From Actinomycetota bacterium (GTDB taxonomy: Bacteria > Actinomycetota > CADDZG01 > JAHWKV01 > JAOPZY01), in contig DASTWV010000041.1 in NCBI GenBank assembly GCA_035765775.1, forward strand, positions 1 through 57,174: a DNA stretch of 57,174 nt, read 5' to 3'. The notes beneath the pieces were generated by a model, which worked only from the letters and a program-made list of their open reading frames with translations, searched no databases and was not told where the DNA came from. Positions 8,761 through 18,867 of the stretch are shown one piece after another; the first letter of the stretch is position 1; every line of letters begins with the position of its first letter. The position numbers and the translations under genes were made by a program.

Positions 8761-8788
8761 TGTATACATGGCGATCGCATATCTGCAA
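8761..8788 (-). promoter_or_regulatory. promoter of the AbiEi/DUF559 gene, near-leaderless
   Basis: On the minus strand TTGCAG (8783-8788) and TATACA (8761-8766) are separated by 16 bases, a good sigma-70-like promoter. The -10 box ends nine bases before the ATG at 8751, so transcription should begin within a few bases of the start codon. No ribosome binding site is present, consistent with leaderless translation. Confidence 0.6.
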
Positions 8789-8811
8789 CCGGGTACATGT
8801 CGGAACAAACT

Positions 8812-8848
8812 TGTGGATCCTGCCGCCATATTGGCGGCTGTTTCCACA
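8812..8848 (-). terminator. dyad hairpin at the end of the branched-chain amino acid operon
   Basis: Outer arms TGTGGA and TCCACA enclose an inner 6-base-pair stem GCCGCC/GGCGGC with a 5-base ATATT loop. It lies 25 bases beyond the stop of the last operon gene (8873). There is no T-run, so termination is inferred from position and stem strength only. Confidence 0.45.
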
Positions 8849-8872
8849 TGTTTCTGCCCCGTGCCGCTCAGG

Positions 8873-9343
8873 TCAGCGGATGCCGGTATCGCACACGATG
8901 TTGACGGTCGTCAGCGCACCGGGAGCAACCACCGCAGCCGTATCGGGGCACCGGGGGAACGTGCCCGGCACGACGACGACCAACGTGTAGCTCCCGGGCG
9001 CCACGCTGAGGCTGTAGGTGCCCGTGGCACTGGTCTGGGCTGAAGCCACGACGGTGGCGCTGCCCGTCCGGGCCTCCACCCGGCCCACCACGGGGGCCGG
9101 GGGGCAGGGGGACCCGACCCGTTCGACGGGGCACGTGGGGCCGGCGCTCACCGTCCCCCGGATCCCGGAGCTCACGGCGGGCGAGGCCGAGGCCGAGGCC
9201 CGGACCGTAGCGGCCGGAGGCGTCGCGCCCGGCGGGCGTCCCCCGGCCCCGCGGGCTGCCCCGGGCCCCGCGTTCCCGCACCCGGCGAGCGCCAGGGCCA
9301 CCACGGCCAGCCCCACCCACCCCCACGCCGGGCGGGCGCGCAC
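8873..9343 (-). CDS. lipoprotein with carboxypeptidase-regulatory-like (prealbumin-type) domain
   Basis: A 156-residue predicted lipoprotein. The N-terminus has a basic start, a hydrophobic stretch and the lipobox LAGC, so it should be lipid-anchored outside the membrane. A Gly/Ala/Ser/Pro-rich spacer follows, then a domain from about residue 60 with the pattern [14 protein letters not shown] ... [16 protein letters not shown], typical of the carboxypeptidase-regulatory-like beta-sandwich. Four Cys residues in this domain may form disulfides. It starts with GTG five bases after the cimA stop, so it appears to be the last gene of the branched-chain amino acid operon, an odd place for a surface protein. 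Its function is unknown. Confidence 0.8.
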   Translation of the reverse strand: MRARPAWGWVGLAVVALALAGCGNAGPGAARGAGGRPPGATPPAATVRASASASPAVSSGIRGTVSAGPTCPVERVGSPCPPAPVVGRVEARTGSATVVASAQTSATGTYSLSVAPGSYTLVVVVPGTFPRCPDTAAVVAPGALTTVNIVCDTGIR

Positions 9344-9348
9344 GGGGT

Positions 9349-10959
9349 CTACTCGGCCCGGGCGAGCGGGGATCCCACCGGCTGCACGTGGGCGTGCAGC
9401 AGGCCCACGACGATGGAGTCGATCAGTGCCTGCCAGGAGGCCTCGATGATGTCGGTCGACACCCCGACCGTCATCCACGACCCGCTCTGGTCGGTGGTCT
9501 CGATCAGCACCCGCACCTTGGCCGCCGTGGCCGAGGCCGGGTCCAGGATGTGCACCTTGTAGTCCGTCAGGTGGAAGGCGGCGATCTCGGGGTACGTCGG
9601 GCGCAGCGCCACCCGCAGCGCCCGGTACATCGAGTCCACCGGCCCCTGGCCCTCGGCGGCCGCCACCGTCCGCTCGCCGTCGATCTCCAGGCGCACCGTC
9701 GCCTCGGCCGCCGCCGTGCCCCGGGAGGCGCCGGGGGCCTCCTCCACGATGGCCCGGAACGAGATCGGCGTGAAGTAGCGCTGCTGCCAGCCCTGGGCCG
9801 AGCGCAGGAGCAGCTCCAGCGACCCGTCGGCCGCCTCGAACGAGAACCCCTCGAACTCGAGGCGCTTCAACCGCTCCAGCGCCGAGGCGATCGCCGGCGG
9901 GTCCATCGACAGCCCCAGGGCGGCGGCGGTGGCCCGCAGCGTGGCGGCCCCGGAGAGGTCCGAGGTCAGCAGGTGGCGGTCGTTGCCCACGTCGCTGGGG
10001 TCGATGTGCTCGTAGGCCCGGGCGGTGCGGACCACCGCCGACACATGCAGCCCGCCCTTGTGGGCGAACGAAAAGTTGCCCACGTAGGCCCGGTGGGTCT
10101 CGGGGGGCTGGTTGAAGACCTCGGCGACATAGCGGCTGACGTCGGTCAGCTCCGCCAGCCGCCCCTCGGGCAGCACCGGGATCCCCATCTTCAGCTGCAG
10201 GTTGGCGGCCACCGCCAGCAGGTCGGCGTTGCCGCACCGCTCGCCGTACCCGTTGACGCAGCCCTGGATCTGCGAGGCTCCCGCCTGGACCGCGGCCAGC
10301 GAGTTGGCCACCCCGCACCCGGCGTCGTCGTGGAAGTGGCCGGCCACCGCCACCGGCAGGCGCTCCACCATGGACGACACCACGGCGGCCACCTCGTGGG
10401 GCAACGTCCCGCCGTTGGTGTCGCACAAGACCACCACCTCGGCCCCCGCGTCGGCGGCACGCTGCACCACAGCCGTCGCATACGAAGCGTCGTCGGCGTA
10501 CCCCTGGAAGAAGTGCTCGGCGTCGAAGAACACCCGCCGCCCGTGCGCCGTGAGCCAGGCCACCGACTCGGCCACCATGGCGAGGTTCTCGTCCAGCGAG
10601 ACTTTCAGCGCCTCCCGCACGTGCAGGGTCCAGCTCTTGCCCACGATGCACACCACCGGGCACCCGGCCTCCACCAGGGCGGCCAACTGCTGGTCCTCGT
10701 CGCAGGAAACCAGCGGCCGGCGGGTCATGCCGAAGGCGCACAGGGTGGCGGTCTCCAGGGTGCGGGACTGTGCCCGGGCGAAGAACTCGGCGTCCTTGGG
10801 GTTGGAGCCTGGCCAGCCGCCCTCCACGTACGGCACCCCGAAGCGGTCCAGCCGGCCGAGGATGCGCAGCTTGTCCTCCACCGAGACGCTGATCCCGGCG
10901 CGCTGGGTGCCGTCCCGCAGGGTGGTGTCGTACAGGTCCACCCGGCGCCCGGGGTTCAT
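9349..10959 (-). CDS. cimA: (R)-citramalate synthase
   Basis: A 536-residue enzyme of the LeuA/homocitrate synthase family. It should condense pyruvate and acetyl-CoA to (R)-citramalate, the first step of threonine-independent isoleucine synthesis. The TIM-barrel starts with [10 protein letters not shown], the metal-binding [10 protein letters not shown] motif and [11 protein letters not shown] are present, and the C-terminal regulatory domain (from about residue 410) is complete. The N-terminal motif DGTQ rather than DGEQ, and the [10 protein letters not shown] stretch, separate it from the neighbouring leuA product. It overlaps leuB by 4 bases (ATGA). The products of leuCD and leuB would carry citramalate on to 2-oxobutyrate. 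Feedback inhibition by isoleucine is likely from family knowledge. Confidence 0.93.
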   Translation of the reverse strand: MNPGRRVDLYDTTLRDGTQRAGISVSVEDKLRILGRLDRFGVPYVEGGWPGSNPKDAEFFARAQSRTLETATLCAFGMTRRPLVSCDEDQQLAALVEAGCPVVCIVGKSWTLHVREALKVSLDENLAMVAESVAWLTAHGRRVFFDAEHFFQGYADDASYATAVVQRAADAGAEVVVLCDTNGGTLPHEVAAVVSSMVERLPVAVAGHFHDDAGCGVANSLAAVQAGASQIQGCVNGYGERCGNADLLAVAANLQLKMGIPVLPEGRLAELTDVSRYVAEVFNQPPETHRAYVGNFSFAHKGGLHVSAVVRTARAYEHIDPSDVGNDRHLLTSDLSGAATLRATAAALGLSMDPPAIASALERLKRLEFEGFSFEAADGSLELLLRSAQGWQQRYFTPISFRAIVEEAPGASRGTAAAEATVRLEIDGERTVAAAEGQGPVDSMYRALRVALRPTYPEIAAFHLTDYKVHILDPASATAAKVRVLIETTDQSGSWMTVGVSTDIIEASWQALIDSIVVGLLHAHVQPVGSPLARAE

Positions 10960-11987
10960 GTGCAGGCCTCCACCAGGGCATCGCCGATCTGGCGGGTGGA
11001 CAGTCCCGGGCTCTTGCCCGCCACCGCGGCCACGGCCGCCTCCACCCGGGCGGCGCCGGCGGCCTCACCGAGGTGGCGCAGCAGCAGCGCAGCCGAGATG
11101 ACGGCGGCGATCGGGTTGGCCCTGCCCTGCCCGGCGATGTCGGGGGCGGAGCCGTGCACCGGCTCGAAGACCGACAGCTCGCCCGGGCGCAGGTTGCCGC
11201 TGCCCACCAGGCCGAGGCCGCCCACCAGGCCGGCGGCGAGGTCGGAGAGGATGTCGCCGAAGAGGTTGTCGGTGACGATGACCTGGAAGCGCCGGGGCTG
11301 GGTCACCATGAGGTAGCCGCAGGCGTCGACGTGCTGGTAGGCGGTGGGGACGTCGGGGTACGTCGCTGACACCTCGTCGAAGATCGACTTCCACAGACCG
11401 CCGGCCCGCTCCAAGACGTTGATCTTGTGGACCAGCGTCAGGCTCCGCCCGGCCGCCTGTGCCAACTCAAAGGCGTAGCGCACGCAGCGCCGGATGGCCC
11501 GGTCGGTGTTGACGGAGATCTCGGTGGCCGGCTCCCCGCCGCCGCCGGCGGAGCCCCGGCGGGCGTAGAGGCCCTCGGTGTTCTCCCGGACGATGGTGAT
11601 GTCGAGGTCCTCGGGGGTGACCCCGGCCAGCGTCGAGGCCACCCCGTCGAACAGCTTCGAGGGCCGCAGGTTGATGTAGAGGTCCAGCTGCTGGCGCAGG
11701 GCGAGCAGCAGGCCGCCCTCCAGCACCCCGGGCGGCACCCGGGGGTCGCCGACCGCCCCCATCTGGACCGCCTCCAACGCCGGGAGCTCCTCCAGCACGG
11801 ACCGGGGGAGCACCTCCCCGGTGCGCAGGTAGCGATCGGCACCGAGGTCGTAGTCCACGGTCTCCAGCGAGAACCCCTCGGCCTCGCCGACCGCCGACAG
11901 GACCCGCATCGCCTCGGCCGTCACCTCGGGGCCGATGCCGTCCCCCGGGATGACCCCGATCCGGTGTGAGCGCCGCGCAGAACTCAC
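10956..11987 (-). CDS. leuB: 3-isopropylmalate dehydrogenase
   Basis: A 343-residue NAD-dependent decarboxylating dehydrogenase that oxidises 3-isopropylmalate in leucine synthesis, and 3-methylmalate in the citramalate route. It shows the N-terminal GDGIGPEV motif, the substrate-binding RENTEGLYA segment, VHKINVL with the catalytic Lys, the metal-binding [11 protein letters not shown] and [14 protein letters not shown] near the C-terminus. It starts with GTG that overlaps the leuD stop (GTGA), and its own stop overlaps the cimA start. The alternative, isocitrate or tartrate dehydrogenase, is less likely given the operon. Confidence 0.94.
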   Translation of the reverse strand: MSSARRSHRIGVIPGDGIGPEVTAEAMRVLSAVGEAEGFSLETVDYDLGADRYLRTGEVLPRSVLEELPALEAVQMGAVGDPRVPPGVLEGGLLLALRQQLDLYINLRPSKLFDGVASTLAGVTPEDLDITIVRENTEGLYARRGSAGGGGEPATEISVNTDRAIRRCVRYAFELAQAAGRSLTLVHKINVLERAGGLWKSIFDEVSATYPDVPTAYQHVDACGYLMVTQPRRFQVIVTDNLFGDILSDLAAGLVGGLGLVGSGNLRPGELSVFEPVHGSAPDIAGQGRANPIAAVISAALLLRHLGEAAGAARVEAAVAAVAGKSPGLSTRQIGDALVEACT

Positions 11988-12490
11988 GCCGCGTCGACCC
12001 CCAGCTTCGCCCGGAGGTACGGCACCAGGCCGCCGGCTTCGATGATCGACCGCATGAACTCGGGGAAGGGCACCGCCTGGGCGGTGATCCCCTGGGTCAG
12101 GTTGGTCACCGTGCCGGAGACCAGGTCGACCTCCAGCTGGTCACCTTCCTTGGTCACCTCGACGATCTCCCGGCACTCGACGATCGGCAGGCCGACGTTG
12201 ATGGAGTTCCGGTAGAAGATCCGGGCGAAGGTGGACGCCACGACGCACGCGATCCCCGCCCCCTTGATGGCCACCGGGGCGTGCTCGCGGGACGATCCCG
12301 ACCCGAAGTTGTCCTCGGCCACGATGATGTCGCCCGGGTTGACCCGCTGGACCCACAGCGGGTCCAGGTCCTCCATGCAGTGCTTGGCCAGCTCCTTGGG
12401 GTCGGTGGTCGTCAGGTAGCGGGCCGGGATGATCACGTCGGTGTCGATGTTCGCCCCCATCCGGTGGACCTTGCCCTGAATCGTGCTCAT
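11984..12490 (-). CDS. leuD: 3-isopropylmalate dehydratase small subunit
   Basis: A 168-residue swivel-domain subunit that pairs with LeuC to isomerise 2-isopropylmalate to 3-isopropylmalate. The motifs [13 protein letters not shown] and [11 protein letters not shown] are complete. The short length and sequence style match the LeuD2/archaeal-type small subunit, in agreement with the LeuC type next to it. The ATG overlaps the leuC stop (ATGA). Its larger upstream open frame is not coding. It probably also acts on citramalate supplied by CimA. Confidence 0.94.
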   Translation of the reverse strand: MSTIQGKVHRMGANIDTDVIIPARYLTTTDPKELAKHCMEDLDPLWVQRVNPGDIIVAEDNFGSGSSREHAPVAIKGAGIACVVASTFARIFYRNSINVGLPIVECREIVEVTKEGDQLEVDLVSGTVTNLTQGITAQAVPFPEFMRSIIEAGGLVPYLRAKLGVDAA

Positions 12491-13776
12491 ACCAGTGCTC
12501 CCAGGTTCTCGGGGTGGGTGATGCGGCCGGTGACCGCCGTGGTCGCCGCCACAGCCGGGTTGGCCAGCCAGACGTCGGCGTCCCGGTGGCCCATGCGGCC
12601 CCGGTAATTGCGGTTGGAGGTGGACAGGCAGCGCTCGCCCGGGCCGAGCACACCCATGTAGCCGCCCAGGCACGGCCCGCACGCCCCGGCGGAGATGGCG
12701 GCGCCGGCGTCGGCGAACACCTGGATGAGGCCCTCCCGGAGGGCCTGCTGGTACAGGTCCTGGGTCGCCGGGATCACGATGAGCCGGATCGAGGGATGCA
12801 CCTTGCGCCCGTCGAGGATGGCCGCCGCGGTGCGCAGGTCCTCCATCCGGGCATTGGTGCACGACCCGATGAACACCTGGTCCACCTCCTGGCCCTCGAC
12901 CTCGGACACCGGTACCGCCCGGGAGGGCAGCGACGGCTGCGAGACCATCGGCTCCAGGGCGGCGACGTCGATCGCCAGGGTGCGGGCGAAGACCGCGTCG
13001 TCGTCCGACGCATCGACCGGGAAGGGACGCTCCCGGCCGTGGGCCTGCTGGCGGCTACGGACGTAGTCCACGGTCACCTCGTCGGCGGGCACGATGCCGG
13101 ACTTGGCCCCGGCCTCGATGGCCATGTTGGTCAGCGTGAGCCGGCTCTCCATCGAGAGGGTGGCGATCGTGTCGCCGGTGTGCTCCATCGCCATGTACAG
13201 GGCGCCGTCGTCGCTGATCTCCGAGATCACCTTGAGGATCATGTCCTTGCCCACCACCCACTTGCCCGGCTTCCCGGAGTAGACGATGCGCAGCGTCTCG
13301 GGCACGCGCAGCCAGATCTCGCCGGTGGCCAGCACGCCCGCCAGGTCGGTCGACCCGACGCCGGTCGAGAAGCACCCGACCGCCCCGTAGGTGCACGAGT
13401 GCGAGTCCGCCCCGATGACCACGTCACCGGGCGCCACCAGGCCCTCCTCGGGCAGGAGGATGTGCTCGATGCCGGCCCGGCCGATCTCGAAGAAGTAGGT
13501 GATGTCCTGCTCCCGGGCGAAGGCGCGCATGCGCTGCATCAGCGAGGCGGAGGCGATGTCCTTCGAGGGCACGAAGTGCGACGGCACCAGGGCGACCCGG
13601 TCCTTGTCCCACACCTTCGGCACGCCGATCTGGCGGAACGAGTCCACCGCCATCGGGGCGGTGACGTCGTTGGCCATGGCCAGGGACACCCTGGCCATGA
13701 TCAGGTCGCCGGGCGCAACGGACTCCCGCCCCGCGGCCCGCGCCAGGATCTTCTCGGTAACCGTCATTGGTCTCAT
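12487..13776 (-). CDS. leuC: 3-isopropylmalate dehydratase large subunit
   Basis: A 429-residue aconitase-family subunit. Cluster ligands for a [4Fe-4S] centre are seen at SCTNAR and CGPCLGG, and the active-site motif [11 protein letters not shown] is present. The length of about 420-430 residues is the LeuC2/homoaconitase-like form, shorter than the roughly 470-residue proteobacterial LeuC. The start ATG overlaps the leuA stop by 4 bases; a second Met three codons later is also possible. It works with the leuD product in leucine synthesis and in the citramalate pathway. Confidence 0.94.
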   Translation of the reverse strand: MRPMTVTEKILARAAGRESVAPGDLIMARVSLAMANDVTAPMAVDSFRQIGVPKVWDKDRVALVPSHFVPSKDIASASLMQRMRAFAREQDITYFFEIGRAGIEHILLPEEGLVAPGDVVIGADSHSCTYGAVGCFSTGVGSTDLAGVLATGEIWLRVPETLRIVYSGKPGKWVVGKDMILKVISEISDDGALYMAMEHTGDTIATLSMESRLTLTNMAIEAGAKSGIVPADEVTVDYVRSRQQAHGRERPFPVDASDDDAVFARTLAIDVAALEPMVSQPSLPSRAVPVSEVEGQEVDQVFIGSCTNARMEDLRTAAAILDGRKVHPSIRLIVIPATQDLYQQALREGLIQVFADAGAAISAGACGPCLGGYMGVLGPGERCLSTSNRNYRGRMGHRDADVWLANPAVAATTAVTGRITHPENLGALV

Positions 13777-15305
13777 GGCGCCTGCACTTTCTGCGAGGGG
13801 CTGGTCGATACCGCACGGTTGATGGCGTTGACGTAGGCCTTGGCCGACCCCTCGACGATGTCGGTGGCCACCCCCCGCCCGGTGTAGAAGTTGCCGTTCA
13901 TCTCGATGCCGATGGTGATCTCACCCAGGGCGTCGGTCCCGCCGGTGATCGCCCCGACGTTGAAGGAGATCAGCCGGGCTTCGACGCCGACCGCCCGCCG
14001 GATGGCGCTGCACGCCGCGTCCACCATGCCGTCGCCCAGGGCCGACTCCTCGATCACCTGGCCGTTGTGGCGCACCCGCACGGTGGCGGTGGGGGACAGG
14101 TGGGTCCCCCCGGCGACGCTCATCGACTCCAGCGCGTAGACGTCCTCGACCTGGGACAGCTCGTCGGTGACGATGGCCACCAGGTCGGCGTCGGTCAGCT
14201 GCACCTTGCGGTCCACCAGGTCCCGGAAGCGGGCCCACGCCCGGTCCAGGTTCTCGCCGGTCAGCTCGTAGCCCAGGTCGGCCAGCGTCTTGGCGAAGGA
14301 GTGCCGCCCGGAGTGCTTGCCCAGCACGATGCGGTTGGAGTCCCAGCCCACCGAGGTGGCGTCCATGATCTCGTAGGTGGTGCGTTCCATCAGCACGCCA
14401 TGGGCGTGGATGCCGGATTCGTGGGCGAAGGCGTTGGCCCCCACGATCGCCTTGTTGGGCTGCACCGGGTACCCGGTCAGCATCGAGATCAGCCGCGAGG
14501 TGCGCACGATCTGCGTGGTGTCCACCCCGGTGGCCACCTCCAGCGAGGACCCCCGGGTGTGGATGGCCATGACGACCTCCTCGATCGAGCAGTTGCCCGC
14601 CCGCTCGCCGATGCCGTTGATGGCGCCCTCGACCTGCCGGCACCCCGCCCCCACGCCGGCGACCGCGTTGGCCACCGCCAGGCCCAGGTCGTCGTGGGTG
14701 TGGGTGGACCAGATGACGCCCTCCGCCCCCTCGACGTGCTCCATCAGGTAGCGGAACAGCTCGGCGTACTCGTGCGGCAGGGCGTAGCCGACGGTGTCGG
14801 GCACGTTGCACGTGGTCGCCCCGGCCTTGATCGCGGCCGAGTAGATCTGGGCCAGGAACTTGGGGTCGCTGCGGGTGGCGTCCTCGGCGGAGAACTCGAC
14901 GTCGGGCGTGTAGCCCCGGGCCCGGGTCACCCCGGCGATGGCGGCCGCCAGCACCTGGTCGGCGTTCATCCGCAGCTTCTTCTCCATGTGGATGGGTGAG
15001 GTGGCGATGAAGGTGTGGATCCGGCAGGATTCCGCCTCCTTGATCGATGCCCAGGCCTGGTCGATGTCGCCCGGCACCATGCGGGCCAGGGCGGCGATGA
15101 CCGGCCCCTTGACCGTGCGGGCGACCGCCGCCACGGCGTCGAACTCGGCGGGGGAGTTGATCGGGAAGCCGGCCTCGATGACGTCGACGCCCAGGTGGGC
15201 CAGCTGGGTGGCGATCTCCACCTTCTCCTTGGCAGACAGGTTGATGCCGGGCGACTGCTCGCCGTCGCGCAGGGTGGTGTCGAAGATGCGTACGTGGTCA
15301 GGCAT
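13773..15305 (-). CDS. leuA: 2-isopropylmalate synthase
   Basis: A 510-residue synthase that commits 2-oxoisovalerate to leucine. The N-terminus begins MPDHVRIFDTTLRDGEQSPG-like, with the catalytic DGEQ, the HTHDDLGLAVAN metal site, the GIGERAGN stretch, NAFAHESGIHAHG and a complete C-terminal leucine-feedback domain. The ATG at 15305 is chosen because a GAGGAG ribosome binding site lies 11 bases upstream; the frame is open further upstream without supporting signals. It follows ilvC after a 131-base spacer that holds two hairpins, the only sizeable gap inside the operon. Confidence 0.95.
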   Translation of the reverse strand: MPDHVRIFDTTLRDGEQSPGINLSAKEKVEIATQLAHLGVDVIEAGFPINSPAEFDAVAAVARTVKGPVIAALARMVPGDIDQAWASIKEAESCRIHTFIATSPIHMEKKLRMNADQVLAAAIAGVTRARGYTPDVEFSAEDATRSDPKFLAQIYSAAIKAGATTCNVPDTVGYALPHEYAELFRYLMEHVEGAEGVIWSTHTHDDLGLAVANAVAGVGAGCRQVEGAINGIGERAGNCSIEEVVMAIHTRGSSLEVATGVDTTQIVRTSRLISMLTGYPVQPNKAIVGANAFAHESGIHAHGVLMERTTYEIMDATSVGWDSNRIVLGKHSGRHSFAKTLADLGYELTGENLDRAWARFRDLVDRKVQLTDADLVAIVTDELSQVEDVYALESMSVAGGTHLSPTATVRVRHNGQVIEESALGDGMVDAACSAIRRAVGVEARLISFNVGAITGGTDALGEITIGIEMNGNFYTGRGVATDIVEGSAKAYVNAINRAVSTSPSQKVQAP

Positions 15306-15360
15306 GGTGGTCAGGTCTCCTCGTGTGCGTGTGAATGCTGCGACGGGCCTTGCGGTCAAG

Positions 15361-15405
15361 CCTCGGGCGTTTCCTTACGGCAGCGCCCGAGGCTCCCGAA
15401 GGGAG
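15361..15405 (-). promoter_or_regulatory. two hairpins between ilvC and leuA
   Basis: On the minus strand a 5-base-pair stem (CTCCC/GGGAG, 15393-15405) is followed directly by a perfect 9-base-pair stem (CCTCGGGCG/CGCCCGAGG, 15361-15392) with a 14-base loop. There is no U-run, so this is not a clear terminator. It may reduce read-through, stabilise the upstream ilvBNC message or mark a processing point, giving different levels of ilv and leu enzymes. Confidence 0.4.
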
Positions 15406-15436
15406 AGCAGCAACCACGTCACAGTGTGGAGCACAG

Positions 15437-16432
15437 TTATCGCCTCTTCAACCACGGCATCATTGCCCGCAGCTCGGCGCCGACCTGCTCGATCTGGTGG
15501 TCGTTGGCCACCGCCCGCATGGCGTTGAAGTTGGGCGAGCCGGCGTCGCACTCGGCCACGAACTCGTCGGCGAAGGCGCCGCTGCGGATGTCGGCCAGCA
15601 GCTGGCCCATGGCCTCCCGGGAGGGGGCGCCCACGATGCGGTCGCCCCGGGACAGGTCGCCGTACTCGGCGGTGTCCGAGATCGAGGAGCGCATGTTCGC
15701 CAGGCCGCCCTCGTAGATGAGGTCGACGATCAGCTTCACCTCGTGGCAGCACTCGAAGTACGCCACCTCGGGCTGGTAGCCGGCGGCGACCAGGGTCTCG
15801 AACCCGTTGACGATCAGGCGGGTCAGGCCGCCGCACAGCACGGCCTGCTCGCCGAACAGGTCGGTCTCGGTCTCCTCGGCGAAGGTGGTCTCGATCAGCC
15901 CGGCGCGGGTGGCGCCGATGCCGTAGGCATAGGCGATGGCGGTCTGCTTGGCATTGCCGCTCGGGTCCTGCTGCACCGCCACCAGCGCGGGCGTGCCGAT
16001 GCCCTCGGTGTAGGTCCGGCGCACCAGGTGGCCGGGGCCCTTGGGGGCCACCATGCAGACGTCGATCTCGGGCGCCGGCTGGATGCGGCGGAAGTGGATG
16101 TTGAAGCCGTGGGCGAAGAACAGGGCGTTGCCCGGCTGCAGGTTGGGGCCGATCGCCTCGTCGTAGGCCGCCTTGGCGTGCTGGTCGGGCAGCAGCATCA
16201 TGACCACCTCGGCCTCGGCCGCTGCCTTGGCGGTCTCCAGTACCCGCAGCCCCTGGCTCTCGGCCTTCTCCCACGAGGCCGAGCCGTCGCGCAGGCCCAC
16301 CCGGACGTCGAAGCCCGAGTCCTTCAGGTTCAGCGCGTGGGCGTGGCCCTGCGAGCCGAAGCCGAGGATGGCGATCGGCCGCCCGGACAGGACGGTGGGG
16401 TCGGCGTCGGCTTCGTAATACATGGTGGCCAT
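15437..16432 (-). CDS. ilvC: ketol-acid reductoisomerase, class I
   Basis: A 331-residue NADP(H)-dependent enzyme that isomerises and reduces acetolactate and acetohydroxybutyrate in valine, leucine and isoleucine synthesis. The Rossmann motif [17 protein letters not shown], the HGFNIHF segment, the metal-binding [12 protein letters not shown] and [12 protein letters not shown] motifs are visible. The length is that of class I enzymes with one knotted domain. It is third in the ilvB-ilvN-ilvC order, 40 bases after ilvN. Confidence 0.96.
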   Translation of the reverse strand: MATMYYEADADPTVLSGRPIAILGFGSQGHAHALNLKDSGFDVRVGLRDGSASWEKAESQGLRVLETAKAAAEAEVVMMLLPDQHAKAAYDEAIGPNLQPGNALFFAHGFNIHFRRIQPAPEIDVCMVAPKGPGHLVRRTYTEGIGTPALVAVQQDPSGNAKQTAIAYAYGIGATRAGLIETTFAEETETDLFGEQAVLCGGLTRLIVNGFETLVAAGYQPEVAYFECCHEVKLIVDLIYEGGLANMRSSISDTAEYGDLSRGDRIVGAPSREAMGQLLADIRSGAFADEFVAECDAGSPNFNAMRAVANDHQIEQVGAELRAMMPWLKRR

Positions 16433-16472
16433 GGCGGTCTGTCCTCTTTCCCCTGACGGTACGGCGTAACGG

Positions 16473-16985
16473 TTAGACGGCGGCTCGGAGCTGGCGGTCC
16501 GAGATGCCCCGCGTGCCCCGCCCGAGGGCGATGCGGCCCGTCTTGACCAGCTCGATGATGCCGAAGGGGCGCACCAGGTCCTCGAAGGCCGCCAGCTTAT
16601 CCGGGGGACCGAGGATCTCGGCGGTCACGCTGTCGCTGGTGACGTCGACGATGTTGGCGCGGAACACCTCGGCCAGCTCGAAGACCTGGCCCCGGGTGGC
16701 GGACTCGGCGTGCACCTTGATCAGCATCAGCTCGCGCACCACCGACGACCCCGGCTCCAGCTCGATGACCTTCAGCACGTTGATCAGCTTGTGCAGCTGC
16801 TTGGTCACGTGCTCCAGCGGCTTGTCGGGCAGGTCGACCACCACCGTCATACGGGAGACGCCCGGGCTCTCCGTGGTCCCGACCGCCAGCGAGTGGATGT
16901 TGAACCCCCGGCGCGAGAACAGGCTGGAGACCCGGGTGAGCACACCGGGCTTGTTCTCGACCAGGATCGAAACGGTGTGCTTCAC
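16473..16985 (-). CDS. ilvN: acetolactate synthase small (regulatory) subunit
   Basis: A 170-residue subunit with an N-terminal ACT domain ([33 protein letters not shown]) and a C-terminal ALS-ss domain (residues 85-165, including [17 protein letters not shown]). It binds valine and activates the IlvB catalytic subunit. The GTG start overlaps the ilvB stop as GTGA, so translation is coupled. Length and domain layout match the usual actinobacterial IlvN/IlvH. Confidence 0.95.
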   Translation of the reverse strand: MKHTVSILVENKPGVLTRVSSLFSRRGFNIHSLAVGTTESPGVSRMTVVVDLPDKPLEHVTKQLHKLINVLKVIELEPGSSVVRELMLIKVHAESATRGQVFELAEVFRANIVDVTSDSVTAEILGPPDKLAAFEDLVRPFGIIELVKTGRIALGRGTRGISDRQLRAAV

Positions 16986-18769
16986 GCGTCCTCCTCGGGG
17001 GGCTCAGGGTCGTAGAGCATGTCGCCTTGGGGTTCATGAACTCTCTCGTGGTCCCGCTCGAACTCCGGGCCCATGATGATGTCGTCGTTCGAGGCGCCCG
17101 CCGCCACCATCGGGTAGCAGTTCTCGAAGGGGTCGCAGCGGAAGTCGATGACCACCGGGCGGTCGTCGATGCCCCGGGCCTTCTCGATGACGGCGTCGAC
17201 GTCGTCCACCGACTCCGCCCGCAGCCCGACGCAGCCGTAGGCCTCGGCCAGGCGCACGTAGTCGGGGATGTCCCAGCCGAACTTCACCTCGGAGTAACGC
17301 TCGGCGTAGAACAGCTCCTGCCACTGGCGGACCATGCCCAGGTAGCCGTTGTTGACGATGGCGATCTTGACCGGGATCTTCTCGTAGGCCATCGTCGCCA
17401 GCTCCTGGCAGGTCATCTGGAAGCACCCGTCGCCGTCGATGCACCACACCTCGTCGCCGGGCATGGCCACCTTGGCCCCCATCGCCGCCGGCACGCCGAA
17501 GCCCATCGCCCCGAGGCCGCCCGAGTTGATCCAGGTACGGGGGCGCCTGAAGTTGATGAACTGCGACCCCCACATCTGATGCTGGCCGACGCCCGAGGCG
17601 TAGATGGCGTTGCCGTCGGTGATCTGGCCGAGGCGCTCGATGACGTACTGCGGCTTGATCAGGCCGCCCTCGGGCTGGTGGTAGCGGTAGGGGAACTGGG
17701 TGCGCCAGTCGGTCAGCTGGCCGGTCCAGGCGCTGTAGTCCGGCATCGGCCGGGTGGCCAGCTCCGCCTCCAGGACGGCGATCAGCTCCTGGATGACCAG
17801 CTTGGCGTCGCCCACGATCGGCACGTCGGCGTGGCGGTTCTTGGAGATCTCGGCCGGGTCGATGTCGGCATGGATCACCTTGGCGACCGGGGCGAAGGCG
17901 GCCAGCTTGCCGGTCACCCGGTCGTCGAAGCGGGGGCCGAGGGCGATCAGCAGGTCGGAGCGTTGCAGCGCGCTCACCGCGGTGTAGTTGCCGTGCATGC
18001 CGGGCATGCCCAGGCACAGCGGGTGGGCGTCGGGGATGGCGCCCCGGGCCATCAGCGTGGTCACGACGTGGATGCCGGCCAGCTCGGCCAGCCGGCGCAG
18101 GTCCTCGGCCGCCCCGGCCTTGATGATGCCGCCGCCGGCGTAGATGACCGGCCGCTCGCTGGCCAGGATCAGCTTGGCCGCCTCCTTGATCTGGCGCAGG
18201 TTCGGCTTGACCTTGGGCTGGTAGCCGGGCAGGTTGACCGGCCCCGCCTCGGCGTAGGGGAAGCGGGCCTGCAGGACGTCTTTGGGGATGTCGACCAGCA
18301 CCGGCCCGGGCCGCCCGGTGGAGGCGACGTGGAAGGCCTCGGCGATGGTCTGGGCGATCTCGCCCGGGTCCATGACCAGCCAGTTGTGCTTCGTGACCGG
18401 CAGCGTGATCCCGGTGGCGTCGCACTCCTGGAAGGCGTCGCCGCCGATGGCCGCCCGGGTGACCTGGCCGCTGACCGCCACCACCGGCACCGAGTCCATG
18501 TAGGCCGAGGCCAGCCCGGTCACCAGGTTGGTCACCCCGGGGCCGGAGGTCGCCATGCAGACCCCCACCCGGCCCGATGCCTGGGCGTACCCGTCGGCGG
18601 CGTGAGCCGCCCCCTGCTCGTGGCGGCAGAGGATGTGGCGGATCGGCGAGTCGAGCAGCGGGTCGTAGGCCGGCAGGATCGTCCCGCCGGGGATGCCGAA
18701 GATGGTGGTGGTGCCGACGGCCTCGAGCGCCCGCATGAGGGCCTGGGCTCCGGTGATCTCGTTGCTCAC
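16982..18769 (-). CDS. ilvB: acetolactate synthase large (catalytic) subunit
   Basis: A 595-residue thiamine-diphosphate enzyme that makes acetolactate and acetohydroxybutyrate, the first common step of branched-chain amino acid synthesis. The N-terminal domain has the catalytic Glu in [15 protein letters not shown], and the C-terminal domain the ThDP/Mg motif beginning [12 protein letters not shown] and ending near IVNNGYLGM. The GTG start follows a GGAGG ribosome binding site by five bases. It is the first structural gene after a leader peptide and attenuator terminator. A short acidic tail follows the ThDP domain. Confidence 0.96.
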   Translation of the reverse strand: MSNEITGAQALMRALEAVGTTTIFGIPGGTILPAYDPLLDSPIRHILCRHEQGAAHAADGYAQASGRVGVCMATSGPGVTNLVTGLASAYMDSVPVVAVSGQVTRAAIGGDAFQECDATGITLPVTKHNWLVMDPGEIAQTIAEAFHVASTGRPGPVLVDIPKDVLQARFPYAEAGPVNLPGYQPKVKPNLRQIKEAAKLILASERPVIYAGGGIIKAGAAEDLRRLAELAGIHVVTTLMARGAIPDAHPLCLGMPGMHGNYTAVSALQRSDLLIALGPRFDDRVTGKLAAFAPVAKVIHADIDPAEISKNRHADVPIVGDAKLVIQELIAVLEAELATRPMPDYSAWTGQLTDWRTQFPYRYHQPEGGLIKPQYVIERLGQITDGNAIYASGVGQHQMWGSQFINFRRPRTWINSGGLGAMGFGVPAAMGAKVAMPGDEVWCIDGDGCFQMTCQELATMAYEKIPVKIAIVNNGYLGMVRQWQELFYAERYSEVKFGWDIPDYVRLAEAYGCVGLRAESVDDVDAVIEKARGIDDRPVVIDFRCDPFENCYPMVAAGASNDDIIMGPEFERDHERVHEPQGDMLYDPEPPEEDA

Positions 18770-18802
18770 GTCTGCCTCCGACGACTAGTGGGGTATTCCA
18801 TC

Positions 18803-18832
18803 AAACAAAAAACCTCTCGGTCCGAGAGGTTT
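18803..18832 (-). terminator. attenuator terminator upstream of ilvB
   Basis: On the minus strand AACCTCTCGG and CCGAGAGGTT form a perfect 10-base inverted repeat with a 1-base centre (18811-18831), followed by TTTT, a G and TTT. This is a textbook intrinsic terminator. It lies between the leader peptide stop and the ilvB start, 34 bases before the GTG, so it must be bypassed for expression of the operon. Confidence 0.85.
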
Positions 18833-18833
18833 C

Positions 18834-18867
18834 GTAGCGCACGCTGCTGGCCTGAGGCGCGCGCTAC
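18834..18867 (-). promoter_or_regulatory. pause or protector hairpin of the ilv attenuator
   Basis: GTAGCGCGCG and CGTGCGCTAC (minus strand) can form a 10-base-pair stem with one G-U pair and a 14-base loop. Its 5' arm contains the leader peptide stop codon, so a ribosome stalled on the preceding Ile/Leu/Val codons would cover it. I could not resolve a convincing antiterminator pairing by eye. Confidence 0.6.

Noticed and set aside
15306-15436. A second leader peptide attenuator in front of leuA
   Set aside because: The small frames in this gap lack runs of Leu codons and the hairpins are not followed by a U-run.
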